NCBI RefSeq assembly: GCF_008728515.1
Contig: NC_044989.1
Span: forward strand, 75,479,754-75,543,753
Length of the DNA: 64,000 nucleotides
Reading direction: 5' to 3'
Source: Papio anubis
Lineage: Eukaryota; Chordata; Mammalia; Primates; Cercopithecidae
The position numbers and the translations under genes are program-made. The notes beneath the pieces are model-generated. The model was given only the letters and a program-made list of their open reading frames with translations. It was not told the origin of the DNA and made no database searches. How positions within the stretch are numbered: position 1 is the first letter of the stretch; every line of letters begins with the position of its first letter. Below, one piece after another: positions 21,333-33,147 of the stretch.

Positions 21333-24300
21333 ATGACAGGATTAAATCCACAAATAACAACATTAACCTTAAACGTAAATGTGCTGAATACCCCATTAAA
21401 AGACACAGACTGTCAAATTGGATCAAGAGTGAAGACCCATCAGTGTGCCATATTCGGGGGACCCATCTCAGATGCAAAGACATATATAGGCTCAGAATAA
21501 AGGGATGGAGGAATGTTTACCAAGCAAATGGAAAGCAAAACAAAGCAGAGGTTTCAGTCCTAGTCTCTGGTAAAACGGACTTTAAATCAACAAAGATCAA
21601 AAAAGACAAAGAAGGGCATTACATAATGGTAAAGGGAACAATGCAACAAGAAGAGCTAACTATCCTAAATATATATGCACCCAAAACAGAAGCACCCAGA
21701 TTCATAAAGCAAGTTCTTAGAGACCTACTAAGAGACTTAGACTCCCACACAGTAATAGTGGGAAACTTTAACACCCCACTATCAATATTAGATCAATGAG
21801 ACAGAAAATCAACAAAGATATTCAGGACTTGAACCCAGCTCTGGACCAAGCAGACCTAAAAGACATCTACAGAACTCTCCAACCCAAGTCAACAGAATAT
21901 ACATTCTTCTTAGCACCACATTGCACTTATTCTAAAATTGACCACATAACTGAAGTAAAGCACTCCTCAGAAAATGCAAAAGAACAAAAATCGTAACAGT
22001 CTCTCAGACCACAGTGCAATCAAATTAGAAGTCAGGATTAAGAAACTCACTCAAAACCGCACAACGACATGGAAAGTGACCAACCTGCTCCTGAATGACA
22101 ACTGGCTAAATTACAAAATTGAGGCAGAAATAAATAAGTTCTTTGAAACCAATGATAACAAAGACACAACTTACCAGAATCTCTGGGACACAGCTAATGC
22201 AGTGTGTAGAGGAACATTTACAGCACTAAATGCCCACAAGAGAAAGGGGAAAGATCTAAAATCGACATCCCAACGTCACAATTAAAAGAGCTAGAGAAGC
22301 AAGAGCAAACGAATTTAAAAGCTAGCAGAAGACAAGAAATAACTAAGATCAGAACACAACTGAAGGAGACAGAGACACAAAAAGCTCTTCAAAAAATAAA
22401 TGAATCCAGGAGCTGATTTTTTGAAAAGATTAAGAAAACAGATAGACCACTAGCCAGAATAATAAAGAAGAAAAGATAGAAGAATCAAATGGACACAATA
22501 AAAATTAATAAAGAGGATATCACCACAGACCCCACAGAAATACATTATCGTCAGAGAATACTATAAACACTTCCATGCAAATAAGTTAGAAAATCTAGAA
22601 GAAATGGATAAATTCCTGGACAGGTACACCTTCCCAAGACTAAACCAGAAAGCAGATGAATCCCTGAATAGACCAATAACAAGTTATGAAATTGAGGCAG
22701 TAATTAATAGCCTAATAACCCAAAAAAGCCCATGACCAGTTGGATTCACAGCCAAATTCTACCAAAGGTACAAAGAGAAGCTGGTGACTATTCCAAACAA
22801 GAAAAAAAAGAGGGACTCCTCCCTAACTCATTTTATAAAGTCAGCATTATCCTGATACCAAAACCTGGCAGAGACACAAGAAAAAAGAAAATTTGGGGCC
22901 AATATCCTCAATGAATTTCAATGCAAAAGTCCTCAATAAAATACTGGCAAACCAAATCCAGCAGCACATCAAAAAGCTTATCGACCATGATCAAGTGGCC
23001 TTCATCCCTGGGATGCAAGGCTGGTTCAACATTAGCAAATCAGTAAAGGTAATCCATCACATAAACAGAACCAATGACAAAAACCACATGATTATCTCAA
23101 TAGATGCCCAAAAGGCCTTTGATAAAATTCAACACCCTTCATGCTAAAAACTCTCAATAAACTAGGTATTGGTGGAATGTACCTCAAAATAATAAGACCT
23201 ACTTATGAAAAACCCACAGCCAATATCATGCTGAATGGCCAAAGCTGGAAGCATTCCCTTTGAAAACTGGCACAAGACAAAGATATCCTCTCTCACCACT
23301 CCTGTTCAACATAGTATTGGAAGCTCTGGCCAGGGAAATCAGGCAAGAGAAAGAAATAAAGGGTATTCAAATAGGAAGAGAGGAAGCCAAATTGTCTCTG
23401 TTTGCAAATGACATGATTGTATATTCAGAAAACCCCATCGTCTCAGCCCCATGTCTCCTTAAGCTGATAAGCAACTTCAGCAAAACCTCAGGATACAAAA
23501 ATCAATGCACAAAAGTCACAAGCATTCTTATACAGCAATAATAGACAAACAGAGGGCCAATTCATGTGTGAACTCTCATTCACAACTGCTACAAAGAGAA
23601 TAAAATACCTAGGAATAAAACTTACCAGGGATGTGAAGGACTTCTTCAAGGAGAACTACAACCACTTCTCAAGGAAATAAAAGAGGACACAAACAAATGT
23701 AAAAACAATCCATGCTCATGGATAGGAAGAATTAATATCATGAAAATGACCATACTGCCCAAAGTAATTTATAGTTTCAATGCTATCCCCACCAAGATAC
23801 CATTGATTTTCTTCACAGAATTAGAAAAAAAAAATAATTTCATATGGAACCAAAAAAGAGCTCATATAGCTAAGACGACCCTAAGCAAAAAGAATAAAGC
23901 CGGAGGCATCACGCTACCTGACTTGAAAGTATACTACAAGGCTACAGTAACCAAAACAGCATGACATTAGTAGCAAAACAGACCCATAGACCAAAGAAAC
24001 AGAACAGAGGCCTCAGTAATAACACCACACATCTACAACCATCTGATCTTTGATAAACCTGACAAAAACAAGCCATGGTATTGGGAAGACTGGCTAGCTA
24101 TAGCAGAAAACTGAAACTGAACCTCTTCCTTACACCTTATAAAAAAATTAACTTAAGATGGATTAAAGACTTAAACCTAAGACCTAAAACCATAAAAACC
24201 ATAGAAGAAAACCTAGGCAATACCATTCAGAATATAGGCTTGGGCAAAGACTTCATGACTAAAACACCAAAAGCAATGGCAACAAAAGCCAAAATTGACA

Positions 24301-25099
24301 AATGGGATCTAATTAAACTAAAGAGTTTCTGCACAGCAAAACAAACTATCATCAGAGTGAAGAAGCAACCTACAGAATGGGAGAAAATTTTTGCAATCTC
24401 TCTATCTGACAAAGGGCTACTATCCAGAATCTACAAGGAACTTAATCATATTTACAAGAAAAAACAAACAACCCCATCAAAACTTGGGCAAAGGATATGA
24501 ACATACACTTCTTAAAAGAAGACATTTATGTGGCCAACAAACATATGAAAAAAAGCTCGTCATCACTGGTCATTAGAGAAATGCAAATCAAAAGCACAAT
24601 GAGATACCATCTCATGCCAGTTAGAATGGTGATCGTTAAAACGTCAGGAAACAACAGATGCTGGAGAAGATGTGGAGAAATAGAAACACTTTTACAGTGT
24701 TGGTGGGATTGTAAATTAGTTCAATCATTGTGGAAGACAGTGTGGTGCTTCCTCAAGGAAGTACCACAGAAATACCATTTGACCCAGCAATCTCATTACT
24801 GGGTATACACCCAAAGGATTATAAACCATTCTGCTATACAGACACATGCACATGTATGTTTATTGCAGCACTATTCACAATAGCAAAGACTTGAAACCAA
24901 CCAAAATGCCCATCAATGATAGACTGGATAAAGAAAATGTGGCACATGTACACCATGGAATATTATGCAGTCAGAAAAAAAGGGTGAGTTCATGTCCTTT
25001 GCAATGACATGGATTAAGCTGGAAACCATCATTCTCAGCAAACTGACACAGGACCAGGAAACGAAACACTGCATGTTCTTGCTCATAAGTGGGAGTTGA
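21333..25099 (+). pseudogene. L1PA ORF2 (endonuclease-reverse transcriptase) pseudogene
   Basis: ATG at 21,333, stop TGA at 25,097-25,099, slightly shorter than the usual 3.83 kb because of small deletions (one near 24,070-24,095). Frames are broken about every 200-400 bases. Besides the frameshifts, catalytic residues have changed: the endonuclease ETHL motif reads GTHL (Gly codon at 21,458-21,460), GDFNTP reads GNFNTP (Asn codon at 21,764-21,766), and the RT FADD box reads FAND (Asn at 23,407-23,409). SDHSAI of the endonuclease is kept near 22,000. It is dead on several counts. Confidence 0.9.
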
Positions 25100-25142
25100 A
25101 CAATGAGAACACATGGACACAGGGAGGGGAACATCACACAGT

Positions 25143-25172
25143 GGGGCCTGTCAGGGGGTGGGGGCCTAGGGG
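25143..25172 (+). other. G-quadruplex-type tract in the L1PA 3'UTR
   Basis: Four G-runs (25,143-25,146; 25,154-25,158; 25,160-25,164; 25,169-25,172) with loops of 7, 1 and 4 bases. Primate L1 3'UTRs are known to carry such a tract, so this is the expected position. Confidence 0.8.
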
Positions 25173-27667
25173 AGAATTAGCATTAGGAGAAATACCTGAT
25201 GTAGATGATGGGTTGATGGGTCCAGCAAACCACCATGGCATGTGTATGCCTATATAACAAATCTGCATGTTCTGCACACGTATCCCAAAACTTAAAGTAT
25301 AATAAAAAAAGAGGAAAGTTCATTGTGCTAGATGCCTTCATCAATACATTAGAGAGATCTCAAATTAACAATCTAACTTTGCATATAGAGGAAATAGAAT
25401 AAAAGGAACAAACCAACCCCAAAGCTAGCAGAGGAAAATAAATAACTAAATTAGAACATAGCTGAACAAAATTGAGATGCAAAAATTCATACAAAAGATC
25501 AATAAAACCAAGAGTTAGTTTTTCAAAAGAGTAAACAAAGTTGATAGACTACTAGCTATATTAACAAGGGAAAAAAGAGAAAAGATCCAAATTAGTACAA
25601 TCAGAAATGACAAAGATGGCATTACAACTGATCCTACAGAAATACAAAAGATTTTGTACAATAGATGTACTATTAAGAACAACTCTATGGACACAAATTA
25701 GAAAATCTAGAGGAAATGGATAAATTCATGGAAATACATAACTTCCCAAGACTGAACCAGGAAGAAAGTAAAAACTTGAACAGACCAACAAGTTCCAAAA
25801 CTGAACCAGTAATAGAAAACTTTCTAACTCCCAAGAAGCTCTGACCAGATGGATTCACAGCCAAATTATATCAGATGTACAAAGAGAAATTGGTACTAAT
25901 TTTACTGAAACTATTCCAAAAAGTTGAGGTGGAGGGGTTCCTTCTTAACTCATTATATAAATCTAGAATCAATTTGATACCAAAATCTGGCAGAAACACA
26001 AAAACAACAAAAGAAAATTCCAGACCAATATCCTTGGTGAATATAGATGCAAACATCTTCAAGAAAATATTAGCAAACTGAATGCAGCAGCACGTTAAAA
26101 GTTAACAGATAGCAATCAAGTAGGTTTTATTCCTGGGATGCAAGGCTGGTTCAACATATGCAAATCAATTATTGTGATTCGTCCCATAAACATAATTAAA
26201 AGCAAAAAAAGTGGTCATTTCAATAAATGCAGAAAAATGCATCTCAATAGATGCAGCTTTTAATAAAATAATCATCCCTTTATGATAAAAACCCTCAACA
26301 GACTAAGCACCAAAGGAACACATCTCAAAATAATAAAAGTCATCTTTGAGGAACCCACAACTAACATCATACCGAATGGGCAAAAAGCTGGAATATTTCT
26401 CTTGAGAACCAGAACAAGACAAGTATGCCGAATCTCACTACTTCTGTTCAGCATAGTACTGAAAGTCTCAACCAGAGAAATCAGGTAAGAGAAAAAAATA
26501 AAAGGCATAAGTCAGGAAAAGAAGAAATCAAACTATCTGTCTTTGCTGACATTAGGATTCTATACCTAGAAAACCCAAAAGACTCTGCCAAAGACTCCTG
26601 GAACTGATAAATGACATCAGTATAGTTTCAGAATACAAAATCAATATAGAAAAATCAGTAGCATTTCTATAATTAATGTCATTTAAGCTGAGAGCCAAAT
26701 CAAGAATGGAATCCCATGTACAATGGCCACAAAAAAAGAAATACCTAGAAATATCTCTAACCAACGAGGTGAAAGATCTCTACAAGGAGAACTACAAAGC
26801 ATGGCTGGAAAAAAAAAAAAAAAAACCAGAAATAAATGGGAAAATATTCCTTGCTCATGAAATGGAAGAATCAATATTGTTAAAATGGCCATACTCCCCA
26901 AAGCAATTTACAGATTCAGTGCCATTCCTATCAAACTACCAACATTATTTTTCACAGAATTAGAAAAAAACTATTTAAAAATTCACATGAAACCAAAAAG
27001 AAGCCCAAATAGCCAAACCAATTATAAGCAAAAAGAATAAAGCTGAAGGCATCACACTACCTGATTTCAACTATACTGTAAGGCTACAGTAACAAAAACA
27101 GCCTGGTATTGGTACCAAAACAGACACATAGACCAACGGAACAGTATAGAGAACTCAGAGATAAAGCCACGTGTCCACAATCTGATCTTTGACAAAGTTG
27201 ACAAAAATAAGCAAGCAATGGAGAAAGTGCTCATTCAATAAATGGTGCATGGGTAATGGCTAGCCATATTCAGAAAACTGAAGCTGGACTGCTACATTTT
27301 GATGTATTAAAAAATTAACTCAAATGGATTAAAGATTTAAATGTAAGACCTCACATTATAAAAATCCTGGAAGACAACCTGGGAAACACTCTTCTCAACA
27401 TTGGCCTTAGCAAGAAATTTTTGACTAAGTCTCCAAGAACAATTATTACAAAAACAAAAATAGGCAAGTGGGACCTAATTAAACTGAAGAGGTTTTGCAC
27501 AGCAAAAGAAACTATCAAAAGAGCAAACAGACAACTTACAGAATGGGAGAAGATATTTACAAACTATGTTTCCAACAAAGTCCTAATATTGAGAATATAG
27601 GGAACTTACACAAACAAGCAAAAAACAACATCATTAAAAATGGGCAAAGTACACATATAGACACTTT

Positions 27668-27780
27668 TCAAAAGAAGAAACATGGTGGACAAGAAACATG
27701 AAAAGATGCTCAGCATCACGTAACACCTCTCAAAAGAAGAAACAGGTGGTCAAGAAACATGAAAAGATGCTCAGCATCAC
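27668..27780 (+). repeat. Imperfect tandem duplication of about 52 bp in L1 ORF2
   Basis: 'tcaaaagaagaaacatggtgg ... cagcatcac' (27,668-27,719) recurs at 27,730-27,780 with small differences, a period of about 62. The second copy ends at the MaLR insertion site. Confidence 0.85.
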
Positions 27781-27784
27781 TAAT

Positions 27785-28199
27785 TGTATTATTTAGTTCT
27801 TATATTGCTATAAAGAAATATCTGAGACCGGGTAATTTATAAAGAAAAGATGTTTAATTCATTCATAATTCCACAGGCTGTACAGGTAGCATGATGCTGG
27901 AATCTGCTTGACTTCAGGGGAGGCCTCAGGAAACTTACGGTCATGGCAGAGGGCAAAGGGGGAGCTAGCACTTCACATGGCTGGAACAGGAGGAAGCAGG
28001 GGGAGGTGCCACACACTTTTAAACAACCAGATCTCATGAAAACTCACTATTGTGATGATAGCAAAAATAGGAGACAGTGTTGAACCGTGAGAAACTACCC
28101 CCATAATTTGATCACCTCCCACCAGGCCCCACCTCCAGGGGGATTGGGCATTACATTTCAACATGAGATTTGGGTTAGGATACAGATCCAAATCATATT
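27785..28199 (-). repeat. 3' LTR of the MaLR provirus
   Basis: About 415 bp. It shares with the other LTR 'aatttataaagaaaaga', 'ggctgtacagg', 'gcctcaggaaactta' and 'gccacacacttttaaacaacca'. Differences between the LTRs are frequent, so the insertion is old. Confidence 0.85.
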
Positions 28200-29834
28200 G
28201 TTCTACCTCTGGTTCCTCTCAAACCTCATATTCTTCTCAGATTGCAAAATACAATCATGTTTTCCCAACAGTCCCCCAGTCTTAACTCATTCCAGCACTA
28301 ACTCAGAAGTCCACATTCCAAAGCCTCATCTGAGACAAGGATAGTCTCTTTGACCTATAAGCTTGTTTAAAAAAAGAAGAAAAGAAAAAAGAGTAAAAAG
28401 AAAACAAGTTCGTTACTTCCAAGACACAGTGGGGGTGTAGGTAAATACTCCCATTCTAAAATGAAGAAATTGGCCAAAATAAAGGGGTTACAGTCTCCAT
28501 GCAAGTCCAAAACCTAGCAGAGCAGTCACTAAATTTTAAACCTCCAAAATGATCTCCTTTCACTCCGTATCCAGGGCACACTGGTGGAAGGGTTGGGCTC
28601 CCAAGGCCTTGTACAGCTCTACCCCTGTGGCTTTGCAGGGTTCAGACTCCACCGTTGCTCTCAATGGCTGGCATTGAGTGCCTGTGGCTTTTCCAGGTAC
28701 AGCGTGCAATCTGTCAGTGAGTCTACTATTATGGGGTTTGGAGGACATTGGTCCTCCTCTCATAACTCCACTAGGTAGTGTCCCAGTGGGGACTCTGTGT
28801 GGGGGATCCAATTTCACATTTTCCCTCTGCACTGCCCTAGCAAAAGTTATCTGTGAGGGTTCTACCTCTGCAGCAGCCTTCTGCCTGGACATCTAGGCTT
28901 TTCCATACTTCCTCTGGAATCTAAGTAGAGGCTCCCAAGCCTCAGTTGTTTCACTCTGTGGACCTACAAGCTTAACACCACATAAAAGCCACCAAGGCTT
29001 ATGACTTGCACCCTCTGAATCAATGCCTGAGTTGTACCTGGACCCCTTTGAGCCACAGTTGGGGCTGGAGTGGCAGGGAAGCAAGAAGTGTGTTGAGGCA
29101 GTTCAGAGCAGTGGGGCCCTGGACCTGACTCAGTAAACCATTCTCTCCTCTTAGACCTCCAGGCCTGTGGTGGGAGGGTTTCTGCAAAGGTCTCCGAAAT
29201 GCCTTCAAGGCCTTTTCCCCATTATTTTGGCTGTCAGCACTTGGCTCCTCTTATGCAAGTTTCTGTAGCCTTCTCCTGAGAATTCCTCTCCTGAAACTGG
29301 GCTTTTATTTTCTACCATATGGCCAGGCTGCCAATTTCCCAAACTTATACTTTGCATTCCTTTTAAATATAAGTTTCAGTTTTAGATCATTTATTTGCTA
29401 ATGCATATGAGCATAGGCTGTAAGAAGCCTCCAGGTCACTTACTGAATGCTTTGCTGCTTAGAAATTTCTTTTGCAAGATATCCTAAATTGTCACTCTCA
29501 GGTTCAAATTTCCACAGATCTCTAGAGCAGGGGCACAATGCAGCCAGACTTTTTGCTAAAGCATAGCAAAAGTGACCTTTACTTTAGTTGCCAATAAGTT
29601 CCTCATTTCCATCTGGGACCTCCTCAGCCTGGACTTCACAGTCCATATCACTATTAGAATTTTGGTCACAACAATTCAACAAGTCTCTAGAAAGTTCCAA
29701 ACTTTCCTTCATCTCCCTGTCTTCTTCTAAGCCCTCCAAACTGTGCCAACCTCTGCCCATTACCCAGTTCCAAAGCCACTTCCACATTTTTAGTTATCTT
29801 TATAGAAATGGCCCACTTCTTGGTACCAGTTTTC
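28200..29834 (-). other. MaLR internal region
   Basis: About 1.6 kb. Recognisable landmarks include 'acagtcccccagtcttaactc', 'ctctgtgtgggggatcc' and 'tccacagatctctagagcag'. The part next to the right LTR, 'ttggtaccagttttc', is where the primer-binding site should be on the minus strand. Short open frames on both strands are incidental; MaLRs encode no known protein here. Confidence 0.8.
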
Positions 29835-30255
29835 TGTATTAGTCTATTCTTGAACTGCTATAAAGAACTACCTGACACTGGGAATTTATAAAGAAAAGAG
29901 ACTTAATTGATTCACGTTTCTGCAGGCTGTACAGGAAGCGTGATGCTGGCATCTGCTCGGCTTCTTGGGAAGCCTCAGGAAACTTATAGTCATCACAGAA
30001 GGCAAAAGCGGAGTCAGCAAGTCATATGGCTGAAGCAGGAGAAAGAGAGAGAGTGGGGAGGTGCCACACACTTTTAAACAACCAAATCTAATGAGAACTC
30101 CCTATCATGATGACAGCACAAAGGTAGGATCATGTTAAACCAAGAGACCACACCTCCACGATCCAATCGCCTCCCACCAGGCTCCACCTCCTGGGGAATT
30201 AGGGATTAAATTTCAACATGAAATTTGGGTGTAGACAGAGATCCAAACCATATCA
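29835..30255 (-). repeat. 5' LTR of the MaLR provirus
   Basis: About 421 bp, from TGTATTAGTCTATTC to CCATATCA. Because the provirus is reversed, this is the 5' LTR that would have held its promoter. Confidence 0.85.
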
Positions 30256-31282
30256 CAAATCATCAGACAATTGCAAATCAATACCACAATGAGATAACCT
30301 CTCACACCAATCAGAATGACTATTCTTAAAACATCAAAAAACAATAGATGCTGATGAGATTGTGGAGAAAAGGGAATACTTAGGAACTGTTGGTGCGAAT
30401 ATAAATTAGTTCAACCACTGTGGAAAGCTGTCTAGTGATTTCTCAAATAACTTAAAACAGAGTTGCCTTTTGACCCAGTAAAGCCATTACTAGATACATA
30501 CCCAAAATAAAATAAATCATTCTACCAAAAAGACATGGAATACATCATGGAGTACTGTGCAGCCATAAAAATAGTGAAATTATATCATTTCCAGCAACAT
30601 AGATTAGCTGGAGGCCATAATCCTAAGCAAATTAACTCAGGAACAAAAAGCCAAATACCACATGTTCTCACTTATAAGTGGGAGCTAAGCATTGGGCACA
30701 CATGGACATAAATATGGGAACAAAAGACATTGTGCACTGCTGGAGGGTAAAGGGGTAGGTTGAAAAAGTACCTATTGAGTACTTTGCTCACTAACAGGAT
30801 GACAGGATCAGTACTCTAAACCTCAGCATCATGCAATATTTCCATATAAAAAATCTGCACATCTACCCTTTGTATCCAAAATAAAAGTTGAAATTAAAAA
30901 GAAATAGGCAAAGAACATGAACAGACACTTCTCAAAAGAAGACACACGAGTGGCCAACAGACATATGAAAAAACAGCATCATTGATCATCGGAGAAATGA
31001 AAATCAAAACCACAATGAGATACCATCTTTACACCAGTCAGAATGGCTATTATTAAAAACTCAAATAATAATAGATGTTTGCGAGGCTGCAGAGACAATG
31101 GAACACTTACGCACTGTTGATGGGAATGTAAATTAGTTCAGCTACTATGGAAAGCTGTCTGGAGATTTCTCAAATAACTTAAAGCAGAGCTATCGTCTGA
31201 CCCAGCAATCCCATTACTGGGCATATACCCAAAGCAAAATAAGTTATTCTACCAAAAAGACACATGCAGTCGCACGTTCATC

Positions 31283-31360
31283 ACAGCACTATTCAGAGTA
31301 ACAAAGATGTGGAATCAACTTACAGCACTATTCAGAGTAACAAAGATGTGGAATCAACTT
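31283..31360 (+). repeat. Perfect 39-bp tandem duplication in the L1 tail
   Basis: The unit starting 'acagcactattcagagtaac' occurs at 31,283-31,321 and again at 31,322-31,360 without a mismatch. The normal L1 has one copy. Confidence 0.95.
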
Positions 31361-31591
31361 ACGTGCCCACTGACAGTGGATTAAATAAAGAAAATGTGGT
31401 ACATATATATCATGTGATACTATCCAGCAATAAAAATGGTGAAATCATGTCCTTTGTAGCAACACGGATTCAGCTGGAGGCCATAATCCTAAGTGAATTA
31501 ATGCAGGAACAGAAAACCAAATATTGTATGTCAATACTTATAAGTGGGAGCTAAACATTGAGTACACATGGAAGTAAAGATGGAAAAAATA

Positions 31592-31903
31592 GGCCAGCAC
31601 TGTGGCTCATGCCTGTAATCCCAGTACTTTGGGAAACTGAGGCAAGAGGATTTGAGGCCAGCCCTGGAGTTTGAGACCAACCTAGGCAACATAAGGAGAT
31701 CCCGTTTCTACAAAAAGTGAAAAATTAGCCAGGCAGGATGGGGCAGGCCTGTGGTCCCAGGTACTTGGGAGGCTGAGCTGGGGGGATTGCTTGAGCCCAG
31801 GAGGTGGAGACTGCAGCGAGCTGTGATCATGCCGCTGCACTCCAGCCTGGGTGACAGAGTGACACCCCATCTCAAAAACAAACAAACAAACAAAAAACAG
31901 TAA
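31592..31903 (+). mobile_element. AluJ, sense
   Basis: Starts GGCCAGCACTGTGGCTC; 'gaccaacctaggcaacataagg' and 'gctgtgatcatgccgctgc' are AluJ-type. It ends in a (CAAA)n-like tail. It sits in the 3'UTR of the truncated L1, so that L1 and the older L1 beneath it predate this AluJ. Confidence 0.9.
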
Positions 31904-32091
31904 CAGTAGACACTGCATAGGGGGAAGGTTAGGAGAAGGGCATGAATTGAAAAACTAACTACTGAGTACTGTGCTCAGCACCTGGGTGACCGGATCTGTA
32001 CTCCAAACCTCAGCATCACACAATATACCCATGTACCAAACCTACACATGTACCCCCTGAATCTAAAATAAAAGTTGAAAGCATTTTTAAA

Positions 32092-32103
32092 AAGAATATA
32101 ATT
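32092..32103 (+). repeat. Right target-site duplication of the nested L1 stack
   Basis: AAGAATATAATT, identical to 14,858-14,869, directly after the A-rich tail. The antisense L1M host sequence resumes at the next base. Confidence 0.75.
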
Positions 32104-32311
32104 ACCCTGTTTCTCTCTGATCAAGTTATTCTTCATATAATCTCAGTCTTTTTTGTAATTTTCTTTTTGTAGGTCTCACATACTGCTTCTCAAAGTTATT
32201 GGGAATTTTACATGCATATTTATTGTAATTGGGATCATTCTCATAGTTTTAAACTGGCCATAGATATTCAGGAAATCTTTTGAATAAAAAATAATATTAT
32301 AAATTGTAGAT

Positions 32312-32547
32312 CAGAAGTCAGAAAACTACAGCCTGGGGACAAATATAACACTTTTTTCTTGAATAAATAAAGCTTTCTTAAATACAGTTTTATTGGAACA
32401 CAGAACTACCCATTTGTTTACATATTGTCTGTAGCTGATTTGGCACTACAAAAGCAAAACTGAGAAGTTGTGCAAGAGATGGTCTGGCTGGCAAGCCTGA
32501 AATGTTTTTTATCGGACCCTTTATGGACCATGCTTTTTGACCTCTGC
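32312..32547. mobile_element. MER20-like hAT-Charlie element, copy 1
   Basis: 'cagaagtcagaaaactacagcc ... acagttttattggaacacag ... cccatttgtttacatattgtc ... gaccctttatgg' in the order of this roughly 220-bp non-autonomous family. Three copies occur in the window. The family name is from memory; the class is firmer. Confidence 0.7.
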
Positions 32548-33147
32548 TCATCAATTCAAAGGGATCATCACAGTTGATGCTCTTGGGTTTTCTGGGTATT
32601 GTTTACATGGTATCTAATAAGGACATATTTTGTCTCCTTCCTAAGTTATTGTACTTAGTCTGTCATGCCTTAGTGTATTCATCATGACTTCCACAATTCT
32701 GTTAAATAACTTTAGAATTTATTCCTGTGTTTGATGGAAAAAAACTCTGGTATGTTTTTCTTCCATCGTAATGGAAGTTTTACGAATTTTTAAAAATATG
32801 CTAGTTTACTAGACTTGTTTTATCCATATTGTGCGGAATATTATATTTCTTTGGCTTATTGAAATGACAATATTATGTTAATGTATTTTAAAATTTGAAG
32901 TCATCTTTGCATTACTTGAATAAATAACTCTTAAAAATTTTGCTGCATTTGACTTTACAATTAATTTTGTATTTGGTAATCTATACTTGGGACTACTTTT
33001 TAAAGTTCTATTTTAGTCACACTTTTGTGTCAAAATTGTATAAAAACAGTTGGAAACTATTATTTTTCTATGCTCTGGAATCATTTTTGTAGCAAACCGA
33101 TTTTGTGATGCTTGGACTTTTGAACTACCTTTTTAAAAAACATCTTG

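Larger units (their letters stand above)
18911..25312 (+). mobile_element. Full-length LINE-1 of the L1PA group (about L1PA7-L1PA8-like)
   Basis: Runs from 'ggcaagatggctgaacagg' (5'UTR start, a few bases short) through 5'UTR, ORF1 and ORF2 to a G-rich 3'UTR and an A-rich end near 25,312. About 6.4 kb, close to full length. The 5'UTR carries the segment 'gatgaagcttccagagg' and 'gtgatacccaggccaacagg', typical of mid-age L1PA subfamilies rather than L1PA1-5. It lies in ORF2 of an older L1 in the same orientation. I see no clear target duplication; host ORF2 bases seem to be missing at the site. Confidence 0.9.
27785..30255 (-). mobile_element. Complete MaLR provirus (MST/THE1-like), antisense
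   Basis: LTR - internal - LTR, all reversed. The left LTR is 27,785-28,199 and the right 29,835-30,255, each beginning TGTATTA. The right LTR ends CATATCA; the left ends near 'aatcatatt'. The flanks ctaat (27,780-27,784) and caaat (30,256-30,260) are the 5-bp duplication with one change, and the host L1 reads through when it is removed. MaLRs are non-coding relatives of ERVL; the internal part shows no pol. It is nested in ORF2 of the old L1. Confidence 0.9.
18079..30688 (+). pseudogene. ORF2 remnant of the old L1, in three pieces
   Basis: ORF2 starts at ATG 18,079-18,081 and its natural stop corresponds to TAA at 30,686-30,688. Pieces: 18,079-18,910 (endonuclease part), 25,313-27,784 (RT to C-terminal part) and 30,256-30,688 (extreme C-terminus). 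The FADD box is altered to FADIR near 26,543. Stops and frameshifts occur throughout. A 21/22-bp tandem duplication around 'gtggcaag..gctatctttaa' sits at 18,155-18,197. Confidence 0.75.
15404..30905 (+). mobile_element. Old full-length LINE-1 (L1PB/older L1PA-like), interrupted
   Basis: The 5' end is 'ggggacaagatggctcactagatgc', the start of an L1 5'UTR, and the 3' end is 'ccaaaataaaagttgaaattaaaaa' near 30,900. L1 segments are 15,404-18,910, about 25,313-27,784 and 30,256-30,905. Insertions in it: an AluS (17,672-17,969), a full-length L1PA (18,911-25,312) and a MaLR provirus (27,785-30,255). A further truncated L1 follows its tail. Removing these leaves close to one L1 length. It is older than an AluJ that sits in the later tail L1. 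Both ORFs are broken by many stops. Confidence 0.85.
30907..32086 (+). mobile_element. 5'-truncated L1, inserted in the tail of the old L1
   Basis: Starts at 'ggcaaagaacatgaacagac' in the last part of ORF2 and ends 'aataaaagttgaaagcattt'. It repeats the same L1 region already seen at 27,640-30,900, so it is a separate copy of a similar subfamily. Flanks ttaaaaagaaata (30,894-30,906) and ttaaaaagaatata (32,087-32,100) look like its target duplication, placing it at the junction of the old L1 poly-A tail with the downstream target duplication. Confidence 0.75.

Noticed and set aside
28560..28896. Open frames of 72-110 codons in the MaLR internal region
   Set aside because: MaLR internal sequence is non-coding; the frames overlap on both strands and carry no retroviral motif.
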